A stretch of DNA of 64,000 nucleotides from Burkholderiales bacterium (GTDB taxonomy: Bacteria; Pseudomonadota; Gammaproteobacteria; Burkholderiales; Burkholderiaceae_C), in contig JACRPO010000003.1 in NCBI GenBank assembly GCA_016223165.1, forward strand, positions 248,001 through 312,000, read 5' to 3'. Positions 25,658 to 34,140 of this stretch are shown piece by piece. Position 1 is the first letter of the stretch. Every line of letters begins with the position of its first letter. The notes beneath the pieces were generated by a model. That model was not told the DNA's origin, searched no databases, and saw nothing but the letters and a program-made list of their open reading frames with translations. The position numbers and the translations under genes are program-made.

Positions 25658-27247
25658 TCAGTTGCCGCAGCCGAGCGAGACGATGCGGTCGTACGCCGCC
25701 TTGGCCTGGATGAGCCCGAAGCCGAAGTTGTTGTCGCGGCCGGCGGCGCCGAGGTCCAGCGCCGACTTGTTGAGCGAGTTGCGCAGCTGCGTGGCCGTGC
25801 AGGTGCGCCCGGCCGTCGGCGCGGCCGGCGTGAAGTAGCTCCACACCAGCGCCGCCACCGCCGAGGCGTGCGGCGTCGCCATCGAGGTGCCGTCGTAGTA
25901 GGCGTAGTTCGCCTGCGCCACCGAGACCGTGCTGGATTGGCCAAGGCGCGTCGCCTTCAGCGAGGTGCCGTCTTCCTGGGAGATGGAGACCGAGGGGATC
26001 GTGGTGACCGCCGTGCCCAGCGTGCCGCTGAAGGCGCCGGGGGCGTTGTTGTAGATGACCGCCCCCACGCCGCCGCTCGCCTGGCAGTTGCCGACCTTGG
26101 TGGCGAAGTCGACCGTGCCGCGGGCGATCAGGCAGACCTTGCCGGCCGCGCCTGCCAGTTGCGCGTCGCCGAGCCCGAAGTCGAAGAGCGCACCGGTGCC
26201 GCCGGTCTGCGGCGACCCCTCCAGCGGGAACGCCTCGACCGCCAACCCGCCCACGCTCAGCGAGCCGAGCAGGCCGTGGCCGTTGGGTACCGTCGACAGC
26301 ACGCCGACGCCGGGCGCGGAGATCTCGACATCCTTGTTGGATTGGGAGAACGAGGCCTTGGCGCCGCTCACGTCGACGGCCGCCACCGAGACGACGCTCG
26401 CGTAGCCGGCGGGGTAGGAGGTGCGGTTGTTGCCGTCGTTGCCCGCCGCGGCGATGGACAGGATGTTGGCGGCCAGCAGCTGGTCGAACTTCGTCTTCTC
26501 CGCGCGGTTCGACGCGCTGCCGCCGAGCGACATGCTGATGACGTTGGCGCCGGCGTTCTGGCAGCGCGTGGCCGCGTCGACGAGCGTCGAGGAGTAGGCC
26601 CAGGCACCGTCGTTGCCGAAGACGCGCACGATGAACAGCTTGAGGGCGTTGTTCGGGGCCACGCCGACGACGCCGACGCCGGCATTGTTCAGCGCGGCGA
26701 TGGTGCCGGCGACATGCGTGCCGTGGCCGTCGCCGTCCTGGTCCCAGGGCAGGTTGCCGTTGTAGCCGCTCACGTTCGGCGCGCCGGGCAGGTCGGCGTG
26801 CCCGAGGCTGTAGCCCGAGTCGATGATGCACACCTTGCGGTTGCCCGCCAGGCTGTCGCCCTGCGGCAGCAGGTGCGCCTGGACCATGCGGATGCCGTAG
26901 GGCTCGAGCTGGCCGCTGGCGTACGGCGTGGTCGAGGGGCTCGTCAGCGCCAGCGGGTAGCGCTTGGCGTCCTCTTCGACGTACTCGAAGTGCGCGCTGC
27001 GCTGCAACGCGGCGAGCGCAGCATCGGGCAGTTCGACGGCGACCGCGCCCACCGAGGGCAGGTCGCGCTGCACGCGGCCACGCGCCGCGGCCAGGGCCGA
27101 GCGGCCGGCGAGTTCGGCGCCGGCCTTGAAACCGATGATCACGCGCTTGTGTCCCGCGGGCGGCTCGCGGTCTCGTGCCTGCGCGGCGCCATGAACGAGC
27201 AGGGCCGCGGCGAGGGCAGCGACGAGAGTCAGGCGGGAACTGAGCAT
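25658..27247 (-). CDS. Secreted subtilisin-like serine protease with PA domain
   Basis: A 529-residue S8 peptidase. A signal peptide ends near AAQA (residue 24), followed by an I9-type propeptide (about 34-97). The catalytic triad is D143 (IIDSGYSLGH), H175 (DGDGHGTHVAG) and S455 (YDGTSMATPHASA), with the oxyanion Asn in AAAGNDGNN. A protease-associated domain is inserted between Asn and Ser (about 330-430, KVCLIARGTVDFATKVGNC). Two ATGs are possible. The second (27247) is chosen because GGAG abuts the first but is six bases from the second. The enzyme is probably exported to the periplasm or medium and self-activated. Confidence 0.93.
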   Translation of the reverse strand: MLSSRLTLVAALAAALLVHGAAQARDREPPAGHKRVIIGFKAGAELAGRSALAAARGRVQRDLPSVGAVAVELPDAALAALQRSAHFEYVEEDAKRYPLALTSPSTTPYASGQLEPYGIRMVQAHLLPQGDSLAGNRKVCIIDSGYSLGHADLPGAPNVSGYNGNLPWDQDGDGHGTHVAGTIAALNNAGVGVVGVAPNNALKLFIVRVFGNDGAWAYSSTLVDAATRCQNAGANVISMSLGGSASNRAEKTKFDQLLAANILSIAAAGNDGNNRTSYPAGYASVVSVAAVDVSGAKASFSQSNKDVEISAPGVGVLSTVPNGHGLLGSLSVGGLAVEAFPLEGSPQTGGTGALFDFGLGDAQLAGAAGKVCLIARGTVDFATKVGNCQASGGVGAVIYNNAPGAFSGTLGTAVTTIPSVSISQEDGTSLKATRLGQSSTVSVAQANYAYYDGTSMATPHASAVAALVWSYFTPAAPTAGRTCTATQLRNSLNKSALDLGAAGRDNNFGFGLIQAKAAYDRIVSLGCGN

Positions 27248-27324
27248 GCGCATCTCCGGTGTCCGGGTTGAAAGCGCGGCATTGTTCCCGGCTGCCCGGC
27301 CTCGAAGATGATCGTTTTCCGGCA

Positions 27325-27353
27325 GCGCCCACCCCTACCCTGGGGGGTGGCGC
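27325..27353. repeat. GC-rich hairpin between parE and subtilase
   Basis: GCGCC(C)ACCCC pairs with GGGGTGGCGC with one bulged base and an eight-base loop. It lies 37 bp past the parE stop and 78 bp before the subtilase ATG. It could attenuate read-through or fold in the subtilase leader. No T-run follows on the coding strand. Confidence 0.35.
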
Positions 27354-27389
27354 GAGAAGTCGCTCTCGGGCAGCGGCGAGCGCGGGCGC

Positions 27390-29408
27390 TCAGACGTCGA
27401 CTTCGACCGCGTCGCCGTGCAGCTCCATCAGCTCGCGCCGCGCCGAGGCTTCGCCCTTGCCCATGAGTTGCGTCAGCACCTTCACCGTCGCCTCGAAGGT
27501 GCTCGCCTCGCCCTGGCCCCAGCCGACCGGCAGCAGGCGGCGCGTCTCGGGGTTGAGCGTCGTCTCCCACAGCTGCTCGGCGTTCATCTCGCCCAGGCCC
27601 TTGAAGCGGCTGATGGTCCATGACTGTTCACGCGCGCCTTCCTTGCGCAGCTTGTCGAGCGCGGCCTCGAGCTCGCCCTCGTCCAGGGCGTAGATCTTGG
27701 CCGCCGGGCGCTTGCCGCGCGCCGGCGCATCGACGCGAAAGAGCGGCGGCTTGGCGATGCACACGTGCCCGCGCTCGACGAGCTTGGGGAAGTGGCGGAA
27801 GAACAGCGTCAGCAGCAGCACCTGGATGTGCGAGCCGTCGACATCGGCGTCCGAGAGGATGCAGACCTTGCCGTAGCGCAGGCCGGAGAGGTCGGGCTCG
27901 TCGTTCGGGCCGTGCGGGTCGACGCCCAGCGCCACCGCGATGTCGTGGATCTCGTTGTTGGCGAACAGGCGGTCGCGTTCCACCTCCCAGGTGTTGAGCA
28001 CCTTGCCGCGCAGCGGCAGCACGGCCTGCGTCTCCTTGTTGCGGCCCATCTTGGCGCTGCCGCCGGCGCTGTCACCCTCGACGAGGAAGACCTCGTTCAT
28101 GCTCAGGTCGCGGCTCTCGCAGTCGGTGAGCTTGCCCGGCAGCACGGCGACGCCGCTGCCCTTGCGCTTCTCCACCTTCTGCGCCGCGCGCTGGCGCGTC
28201 TGCGCCTGGCGGATGACGAGCTCGGCGAGCTTCCTGCCGACCTCGACATGCTGGTTGAGCCACAGCTCGAGCGCCGGGCGCACATAGTTGGAGACGAGGC
28301 GCAGCGTGTCGCGGCTGTTCAGCCGCTCCTTGATCTGGCCCTGGAACTGCGGGTCGAGCACCTTGGCCGAGAGCACGAAGCTGGCGCGCGAGAACACGTC
28401 TTCGGGCATCAGCTTCACGCCCTTGGGCAGGAGCGCGTGCAGTTCGATGAAGCCCTTCACCGCCGCGAAGAGGCCGTCCTTCAGGCCGCTCTCGTGCGTG
28501 CCGCCGGCCACCGTGGGGATGAGGTTGACGTAGCTCTCGCGCAGCAGGTTGCCCTCGTCGGTGAAGGCCACGCACCACGCGGCGCCCTCGCCTTCGGCGA
28601 AGTTCTCGGTCTCGTTGATGCCCGCGTACTGCTCGCCTTCGAAGAGCGGGATCAGCGGCTCGGCCGGCAGGTTCTGCAGCAGGTAGTCGCGCAGGCCGCC
28701 CTTGTAGAGCCAGGTCTGCTGGTCCTGCTCGGTCCGGTTGCTCTTCTCGTGCGTGAGCGTGACCGTGACGCCCGGCATCAGCACGGCCTTGCTGCGCAGC
28801 AGGTGCACGAGGTCGTGGCGCGGCAGTTCGGCCACGTCGAAATACTTCGGGTCGGGCCAGACGCGCACGCTGGTGCCGGACTTGCGCTCGCCTGCGGCCG
28901 CTTTCCTGAGCACCAGCTTCTCGAGCACGTCGCCACCGGCGAAGGCGATCGACGCCACCTGCCCTTCGCGCCATACGCTCACCTGCAAGCGCTTGGCGAG
29001 CGCGTTCGTCACGCTGACGCCCACGCCGTGCAGGCCGCCGCTGAAGCTGTAGGCACCGCTGGCGCCCTTGTCGAACTTGCCACCGGCGTGCAGGCGGGTG
29101 TAGACGATCTCCAGCACCGGCACCTTCTCTTCCGGGTGCAGGCCGAAGGGAATGCCGCGGCCGTCGTCGTCGACGCTGACGCTGCCGTCGGCGTGCAGCG
29201 TCACGGCGATGCGCTTGCCGTGGCCGGCGAGTGCCTCGTCGGCGGCGTTGTCGATCACCTCCTGCACGATGTGCAGCGGGTTGTCGGTGCGCGTGTACAT
29301 GCCCGGCCGCTGCTTCACGGGCTCCAGGCCCTTGAGCACGCGGATGGAGGCCTCGGCATACTCGCCGGGCTTGACGGGTGTGGACGATGAGGAACGGGTG
29401 CTTGGCAT
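27390..29408 (-). CDS. parE: DNA topoisomerase IV subunit B
   Basis: A 672-residue type IIA topoisomerase ATPase subunit. It has the GHKL ATP site (EVIDNAADEALAGHG, DDDGRGIP and GLHGVGVSVTNALA), the transducer domain and the TOPRIM domain (VEGDSAGGSA and LSDADVDGSHI). PLRGKVLN lies between those two motifs. The C-terminus ends in the family-specific SWTISRFKGLGEMNAEQLWE. Length and the lack of the GyrB-type insertion favour ParE over GyrB. It acts with ParC to unlink daughter chromosomes; parC is not next to it here. Confidence 0.94.
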   Translation of the reverse strand: MPSTRSSSSTPVKPGEYAEASIRVLKGLEPVKQRPGMYTRTDNPLHIVQEVIDNAADEALAGHGKRIAVTLHADGSVSVDDDGRGIPFGLHPEEKVPVLEIVYTRLHAGGKFDKGASGAYSFSGGLHGVGVSVTNALAKRLQVSVWREGQVASIAFAGGDVLEKLVLRKAAAGERKSGTSVRVWPDPKYFDVAELPRHDLVHLLRSKAVLMPGVTVTLTHEKSNRTEQDQQTWLYKGGLRDYLLQNLPAEPLIPLFEGEQYAGINETENFAEGEGAAWCVAFTDEGNLLRESYVNLIPTVAGGTHESGLKDGLFAAVKGFIELHALLPKGVKLMPEDVFSRASFVLSAKVLDPQFQGQIKERLNSRDTLRLVSNYVRPALELWLNQHVEVGRKLAELVIRQAQTRQRAAQKVEKRKGSGVAVLPGKLTDCESRDLSMNEVFLVEGDSAGGSAKMGRNKETQAVLPLRGKVLNTWEVERDRLFANNEIHDIAVALGVDPHGPNDEPDLSGLRYGKVCILSDADVDGSHIQVLLLTLFFRHFPKLVERGHVCIAKPPLFRVDAPARGKRPAAKIYALDEGELEAALDKLRKEGAREQSWTISRFKGLGEMNAEQLWETTLNPETRRLLPVGWGQGEASTFEATVKVLTQLMGKGEASARRELMELHGDAVEVDV

Positions 29409-29641
29409 GGCGCGGCGGATTCTAGGCAGGGTCGTGGCGGACCCAGGGAGCTGAAGGCGCGCAGCCCGCCGCCACGTTTGCGCCCGCTCAAGAAAGCCCA
29501 GGCTCCGATCGGGCAGACTGCCCGCGGCCCGGTGGCGCCAGCGCGCGAAGCCGCATACTTTTCATCGACCTGCGGCTCTGCCCGGTCGCCTGCGCCGGCC
29601 CGCACGGGCCGCAATCAAATCAAGTTGCCAGGAGAGGATTC

Positions 29642-30253
29642 ATGACCCAGAACCAGAACCGCCCGCCGCGCGTCGGCGCGCTCGCTGCCCTGCTCGGATT
29701 CGCTTTCGCCGCCCATGCCGACGAGGGTCCGCGCGTCTACTTCGGCCTCACGGCGGGCGTTGCCGCCGCGATCGCGAAAGACTACGACACCGACAGGCAC
29801 GAGACCGGCAGCGGCCGGCCCAGCGCCGGGGTCTTCGCCGGGCTGCGCCTGTTCGACCTGCCCGTGGGCAAGGGCCTGCCGGTGGCCCTGGAAGCGGGTT
29901 ACCAGGACATCAGCAGCCACACGATCCCTTACCGCGTCGGCGGCGGCACCACGGACCTCACCGCGCGCGGCCACAGCAGCTACCTCGCGCTGCGCGTGAG
30001 CGCGCCGCTGACCGAGCGCGTGGCGCTCTACGGCCGCCTGGGCGCGGCGCGCAACGTCGTCGACGGCAATACGCCGGCGGGGCAGACACCCATCGACATC
30101 GATGGCCGGCGCACCGGCGTGCTCGCCGGCTTCGGTGCCGAGTTCGTCCTGATGCCCAACCTGTTGCTGCGCGCCGAGGCCACGAGCTTCGGCCGCGCCT
30201 CGGCCAATGCGCGCGCCGGCGGCATCAGCGCCGGCATTGCCGTCGGGTTCTGA
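29642..30253 (+). CDS. Small outer-membrane beta-barrel protein
   Basis: A 203-residue protein with a signal peptide cleaved near AHADEG (residues 1-26). The mature chain alternates polar and hydrophobic residues in repeated amphipathic strands, for example VYFGLTAGVAAAIAK, HSSYLALRVSAPL, RVALYGRLGAAR and LLLRAEATSFG. It ends in a terminal phenylalanine (SAGIAVGF), the recognition signal of outer-membrane barrels. An eight-strand OmpA/OmpW-type barrel is likely. The ligand or role is unknown. A CAGGAGAGG ribosome-binding site precedes the ATG. Confidence 0.82.
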   Translation: MTQNQNRPPRVGALAALLGFAFAAHADEGPRVYFGLTAGVAAAIAKDYDTDRHETGSGRPSAGVFAGLRLFDLPVGKGLPVALEAGYQDISSHTIPYRVGGGTTDLTARGHSSYLALRVSAPLTERVALYGRLGAARNVVDGNTPAGQTPIDIDGRRTGVLAGFGAEFVLMPNLLLRAEATSFGRASANARAGGISAGIAVGF

Positions 30254-30379
30254 GCGGCTGCCCGCCGGCGCTTGGCCACCCTCGTCGCGTGGCCCCGCGC
30301 GCCGCGCGTTCGCCGGCGTGGCGACTTGAGGCGCCCCGGCGCGGGCCGGGTTGGCGGCCCGCTCAGGCTCTCAAGTGCA

Positions 30380-30802
30380 TCAAGTGCAGCCGCCGCCCAT
30401 CGTGTGCGCATGCCCGGCGTCGAACGATGTGCCCACCGACACCATGCCGCCGGCCTTGAGCTGCGCCAACTGCCCCGGGCTCAGCGTGACCTGGTGGTTG
30501 TGCCCGCCCGTGCCCTGCACGTTGTAGGTCTTGGCGGTGGTGGCGCTCAGGTCCGCGGCGGGGATCACGAGCATGTGACCGTGGTTGGCGCTGAAGGTGA
30601 GACCGGTGCAGTTGGTGATCGGCGGCGGCACCGGCGCCGGCGCGGGCCCGGGGGACGGTGACGGTGACGGTGACGGTGACGGTGACGGAGATGGTGACGG
30701 CGATGGCGAGGCGGCGTCCCCGCCGCCGCCGCAGCCGGCGAGTTTCAGCATGAGGCCGCTGGCCAGCACCTGGACCAGGAAGAGCTTGCGGTTGGCGTCC
30801 AT
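30380..30802 (-). CDS. His-rich lipoprotein with Ser-Pro repeat stalk
   Basis: A 140-residue predicted lipoprotein. The signal peptide ends in lipobox LAGC (residues 21-24). Residues 32-51 are ten Ser-Pro dipeptides, a stiff spacer that would hold the C-terminal domain off the membrane. The 80-residue domain has three evenly placed HxH motifs, HGH (74-76), HNH (101-103) and HAH (131-133), plus Cys65 and Cys139 near its ends, which may form a disulfide. The histidine pattern suggests metal binding, but this is inference. I recall no named family. Confidence 0.8.
   Translation of the reverse strand: MDANRKLFLVQVLASGLMLKLAGCGGGGDAASPSPSPSPSPSPSPSPSPSPGPAPAPVPPPITNCTGLTFSANHGHMLVIPAADLSATTAKTYNVQGTGGHNHQVTLSPGQLAQLKAGGMVSVGTSFDAGHAHTMGGGCT
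30650..30709 (-). repeat. Hexanucleotide tandem repeat encoding (Ser-Pro)10
   Basis: The tract holds five perfect GGTGAC units at 30657-30686, flanked by variant units (GGGGAC, GGAGAT, GGTGAC, GGCGAT, GGCGAG). Six-base units keep frame, so slippage would change stalk length in steps of one Ser-Pro pair. Confidence 0.85.
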
Positions 30803-30908
30803 GGTGGTGCTCCCCGTTTTGTGCGCACGAGGATGCGCCGTGCGTGTGCATCCGCGGGCTACCAGGTGCAACAAGGTGCCGGAGGGGTGTGACCGCTTCT
30901 GTCGACGC

Positions 30909-31631
30909 TCATGCGGCGGCGTCCGGGGCGTCGCGTGCCATGGCGGCGAGCAGGGCCTCGACACCGAGCTCGAAGGTCGCGTCCCACTGATCGCGACCGA
31001 AGAAGCGCGCTGCCGCCACGAGGTGCGGGCAATGCGCGGCGATGTAGGCGTCGTCCACCGGCTCGGCCGCTGTCGGCCCCTTGGCATAACCCGAGGTCTC
31101 GTCGAGCCCGGCACCCATCAGGTAGTAGCCGAATGCGCGGAAGTGGCGCGCCGCCTTTTCCTCGTCGCGCACCACGTCGTGCACCGCGCGCAGCACGCGC
31201 TCGATGAAGCGCACGCCGGCGGGCGTGTTCAGGCGGTGCAACGCAATCAGCGGGAATAGCGTCGCGTTGCGATGCGCCATCTCGCGGTAGGCATGCGCGA
31301 GATGGCGCAGGCGCTCGATCGGCGACAAGCCGGCCGGCGCCTCGGCCACCGAGTCGACGGCCTGGTCGACCATCGCATCGAGCAGGTGCTGCTTGCTCGG
31401 GATGTGGTGGTACAGGCTCATCGCCTCGCAGTGCAGCCGCTCGCCCAGCTTGCGGTAGCTGAGCCCGGCCATGCCCTCGTCGGCGACAAGCGCCAGCGCC
31501 GCCTCGACGATGCGCTCGCGGCTGAGGCCGGGCAGCGCGGCGGCGGCCTTGCCGGGCCGGCGCGGCCCGCGCCGGCTGCCCCCCGGCCCCCGGGCGGGCG
31601 CCTTGGAAACCACGGTTCGCGATTGCGTCAT
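30909..31631 (-). CDS. TetR/AcrR-family transcriptional regulator
   Basis: A 240-residue regulator. After a basic, disordered N-terminus of about 35 residues, the helix-turn-helix is LSRERIVEAALALVADEGMA followed by GLSYRKLGERLHCEAMSLYH (about residues 36-76). The C-terminal ligand domain resembles the TetR_C group. It is divergent from a sterol-desaturase-like gene across 131 bp that contains two matching palindromes, so it most likely represses that gene and itself. The inducer is unknown. Confidence 0.92.
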   Translation of the reverse strand: MTQSRTVVSKAPARGPGGSRRGPRRPGKAAAALPGLSRERIVEAALALVADEGMAGLSYRKLGERLHCEAMSLYHHIPSKQHLLDAMVDQAVDSVAEAPAGLSPIERLRHLAHAYREMAHRNATLFPLIALHRLNTPAGVRFIERVLRAVHDVVRDEEKAARHFRAFGYYLMGAGLDETSGYAKGPTAAEPVDDAYIAAHCPHLVAAARFFGRDQWDATFELGVEALLAAMARDAPDAAA

Positions 31632-31642
31632 TCCAGGATCGC

Positions 31643-31671
31643 TTTACAGCGTAAGGTTTATCATCCAGAAT
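31643..31671 (+). promoter_or_regulatory. Candidate promoter of the hydroxylase gene
   Basis: TTTACA at 31643-31648 and CAGAAT at 31666-31671 are spaced 17 bp, a fair sigma-70 match. The -35 box overlaps the first TTAC-N3-GTAA palindrome. The expected start site falls in the second palindrome. Binding of the regulator would block this promoter. Confidence 0.4.
31644..31654. promoter_or_regulatory. TetR operator candidate 1
   Basis: TTACAGCGTAA is a perfect TTAC-N3-GTAA palindrome in the TetR/hydroxylase interval. Its centre is 33 bp (about three helical turns) from that of the second copy. Confidence 0.6.
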
Positions 31672-31675
31672 CGCA

Positions 31676-31688
31676 CTTACGTCGTAAG
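31676..31688. promoter_or_regulatory. TetR operator candidate 2
   Basis: CTTACGTCGTAAG is a perfect 13-base palindrome around a central T and contains TTAC-N3-GTAA again. It lies 44 bp upstream of the TetR start and 74 bp upstream of the hydroxylase start. Confidence 0.6.
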
Positions 31689-31762
31689 GATATGACAACC
31701 CCGGCCGACCAAGTGCATACGTGGCCGCCCTCCTCCCACCGCCACGCGAAAGGAGCCTCGTC

Positions 31763-32593
31763 ATGGAAACCTCCGACCTGATCGATCTCATCGGCCTGGC
31801 CGTTCCCGTCACGTTCTTCGTCATGCTCGCCATCGAGAAGTGGCGACCGGCGCGCGCCTTCCCCGAGCGCCGCGGCTGGACCTGGCTGGGCGTGGGCTTC
31901 CTGTTGCTGATGGGCGTCGTCGGCACCGTCGTGCCCGGCCTCGCCGACGCGCAGTGGCTGGCGGCGCACCGCTGGCTCGACGGCAGCGGTCTCGGCGTGC
32001 CCGGCGGCACCGTCGTCGGCTATGCCGTGCTCTCGGGCGTGATGTACGCGGTGCACCGCAGCTTGCACAAGGTGCCGTTGCTGTGGCGCGTGACACACCA
32101 GCTGCACCACAGCCCGCAGCGCATCGACATCCCGGGCTCGGTGCTCTTCCATCCGGTGGAGATGGTGCTGCAGGTGCTGTTGCAGCTCTTCGTCACGCTC
32201 ATCGTGCTCGGCCTCGATCCGGTGGCGGCGGCGCTCACCGGCTACGTAGCGGCGTTCTACGGTCTGTTCCAGCACTGGAACGTGCACACGCCGCGCTGGC
32301 TCGGCGTTCTCATCCAGCGGCCCGAGGCGCACTGCGAGCACCATCGGCTCGGCGTGCATGCCTACAACTACGGCGACCTGCCGATCTGGGACATGCTGCT
32401 GGGCACGTTCAGGAACCCGGCCACGTTCGAGGGCCGCTGCGGCTTCGAGTCGCCCGCCGACCGGCGCCTGGGCGCGATGCTCGGCTTCCGCGATGTCAAC
32501 GCGGTGCTGTACGGCGCGGGCAGCCGCGGCGGCGCCGGTGAGCAGGCGAACCCACGCGACGCGCAACTCGTGCACCGGACCGGCTTGCAGTGA
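31763..32593 (+). CDS. Sterol desaturase/fatty acid hydroxylase-family membrane enzyme
   Basis: A 276-residue integral membrane di-iron protein. The histidine boxes are HRSLH (98-102), HQLHH (112-116) and HCEHH near residue 193, with further His nearby. Hydrophobic helices lie at about 7-25, 40-60, 83-97 and 135-165. The family inserts oxygen or a double bond into lipids, using O2 and an electron donor. An AAGGAGCC ribosome-binding site precedes the ATG. Divergent TetR control through paired palindromes is likely. The lipid substrate is unknown. Confidence 0.9.
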   Translation: METSDLIDLIGLAVPVTFFVMLAIEKWRPARAFPERRGWTWLGVGFLLLMGVVGTVVPGLADAQWLAAHRWLDGSGLGVPGGTVVGYAVLSGVMYAVHRSLHKVPLLWRVTHQLHHSPQRIDIPGSVLFHPVEMVLQVLLQLFVTLIVLGLDPVAAALTGYVAAFYGLFQHWNVHTPRWLGVLIQRPEAHCEHHRLGVHAYNYGDLPIWDMLLGTFRNPATFEGRCGFESPADRRLGAMLGFRDVNAVLYGAGSRGGAGEQANPRDAQLVHRTGLQ

Positions 32594-32642
32594 CGCCGGG
32601 GTGCGCTCCGGTGGCCGTGTACTCCAGAGCCCCTGCCGCCGG

Positions 32643-33908
32643 CTACGCCGCGCCGCGGGCGTACCGAGCCATCGCGAGCCCGCTGACGTCGATCTCCGGC
32701 TGGCGGCCCGAGACCATGTCGGCGATCACGCGCCCGGTGCCCGCGGCCATCGTCCAGCCGAGCGTGCCGTGCCCGGTGGCGAGCAACAGGTTGTCATAGC
32801 GCGTCGGGCCGACGATCGGCGTGCCGTCGGGCGTCATCGGGCGCAGGCCGCACCAGAAGGTGGCCTTCGCGACATCGCCACCGCGCGGGAAGAGGTCGGT
32901 GACGACGTGGTTCAGCGTCGCGCGCCGCGCCTCGCGCAGCGCCAGGCTGTAGCCGGCGAGTTCGGCCGTGCCGCCGACGCGGATGCGGTCCCCCAGCCGC
33001 GTGACGGCGACCTTGTGCGTCTCGTCCATGATGGTCGACTCGGGTGCGCCGGCAGGGTCGGTGACGGGCACGGTGATCGAATAACCCTTCACCGGATAGA
33101 CGGGGATGCGCAGGCCGAGCGGCTTCAGCATCGGCGCCGAGTAGCTGCCGAGCGCCATCACGTAGCGGTCGGCTTGCATGAGCTCGCTTGCCGTGCGCAC
33201 GCCTCTCACCACCCCGCCCTCGGCTTCGACGCCGATGATGGTCGTGCCGAAGCGGAAGCGCACGCCGAGCGCCTGCGACATCTCGGTGAGGCGGTTGGTG
33301 AACTTGAAGCAGTCGCCGGTCTCGTCGCCGGGCAGGCGCAGGGCGCCGACGAACTTGTGCTGCGTGTGCGCGAGCGCCGGCTCGACCTTGCAGAAGCCGG
33401 CGCGGTCGAGCACCTCGAAGGGCACGCCGTACTGCTTGAGCACCTCGACGTCGCCGCCGATGCCGTCGAGCTGCTTGTGCGTGCGGAAGAGCTGCAGCGT
33501 GCCCTGTGCGCGCTCGTCGTAGGCGAGGCCGGTCTCGGCGCGCAGCGCCTTCAGGCAGTCGCGGCTGTACTCGGCGATGGGCACCATGCGGCTCTTGTTG
33601 AGCGCATAGGCGCGCGCCGTGCAGTTGGCGAGCATCATCAGGCCCCAGCGCCACATCGCCGGGTCGAGCATCGGCCAGATGACGAGCGGACTGTGCTGCA
33701 TCAGCATCCACTTGATGGCCTTGACCGGCACGCCCGGCCCGGCCCACGGCGCGCTGTAGCCGGGCGACACCTCGCCGGCGTTGGCGAAGCTCGTCTCCAG
33801 CGCCGGCCCGGGCTGGCGATCGAGCACCGTCACTTCGTGGCCGGCGCGCGCCAGGTAGTAGGCGATCGACGTGCCGATGACGCCGCTGCCGAGGACCAAC
33901 ACCTTCAT
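32643..33908 (-). CDS. dadA: D-amino acid dehydrogenase
   Basis: A 421-residue flavoprotein. It opens with the FAD motif [20 protein letters not shown] and has the DadA-typical stretches [20 protein letters not shown] and [18 protein letters not shown]. The C-terminus ([19 protein letters not shown], then [10 protein letters not shown]) is intact. It oxidatively deaminates D-amino acids at the inner membrane and feeds electrons to the respiratory chain. The ATG at 33908 follows a GGGAGGAAGGG site. It stands alone, with no alanine racemase neighbour. It is distinct from the shorter-N-terminus paralogue at 21644. Confidence 0.92.
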   Translation of the reverse strand: MKVLVLGSGVIGTSIAYYLARAGHEVTVLDRQPGPALETSFANAGEVSPGYSAPWAGPGVPVKAIKWMLMQHSPLVIWPMLDPAMWRWGLMMLANCTARAYALNKSRMVPIAEYSRDCLKALRAETGLAYDERAQGTLQLFRTHKQLDGIGGDVEVLKQYGVPFEVLDRAGFCKVEPALAHTQHKFVGALRLPGDETGDCFKFTNRLTEMSQALGVRFRFGTTIIGVEAEGGVVRGVRTASELMQADRYVMALGSYSAPMLKPLGLRIPVYPVKGYSITVPVTDPAGAPESTIMDETHKVAVTRLGDRIRVGGTAELAGYSLALREARRATLNHVVTDLFPRGGDVAKATFWCGLRPMTPDGTPIVGPTRYDNLLLATGHGTLGWTMAAGTGRVIADMVSGRQPEIDVSGLAMARYARGAA

Positions 33909-34013
33909 CCCTTCCTCCCACGCATTTCCGTCGAGTGCCACTGTAGCGATCCGGCGCCGGCGCCCGGACGGCGGGACGCAGCACGGGCCCGGCCAAACAC
34001 CACGCGCCGGACC

Positions 34014-34040
34014 TCAAGGCGGCCGCGCCGGTGCCGAAAA
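34014..34040 (+). promoter_or_regulatory. Candidate flagellar sigma-28 promoter
   Basis: TCAA, a 15-base spacer, then GCCGAAAA matches the FliA consensus TAAA-N15-GCCGATAA with one mismatch in each box. It lies about 100 bp upstream of the chemoreceptor ATG on the same strand. Chemoreceptor genes are typical members of the FliA regulon. Confidence 0.55.
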
Positions 34041-34140
34041 AGTCGCTGTTCGCCGCCCTTGTTCCGCCCTCGGGCCGCACACGGCGGCCGCCAGACTTCG
34101 CGCGGCGCCGGCCCGCGGGCCGACATCGAAGGAACCTGCC

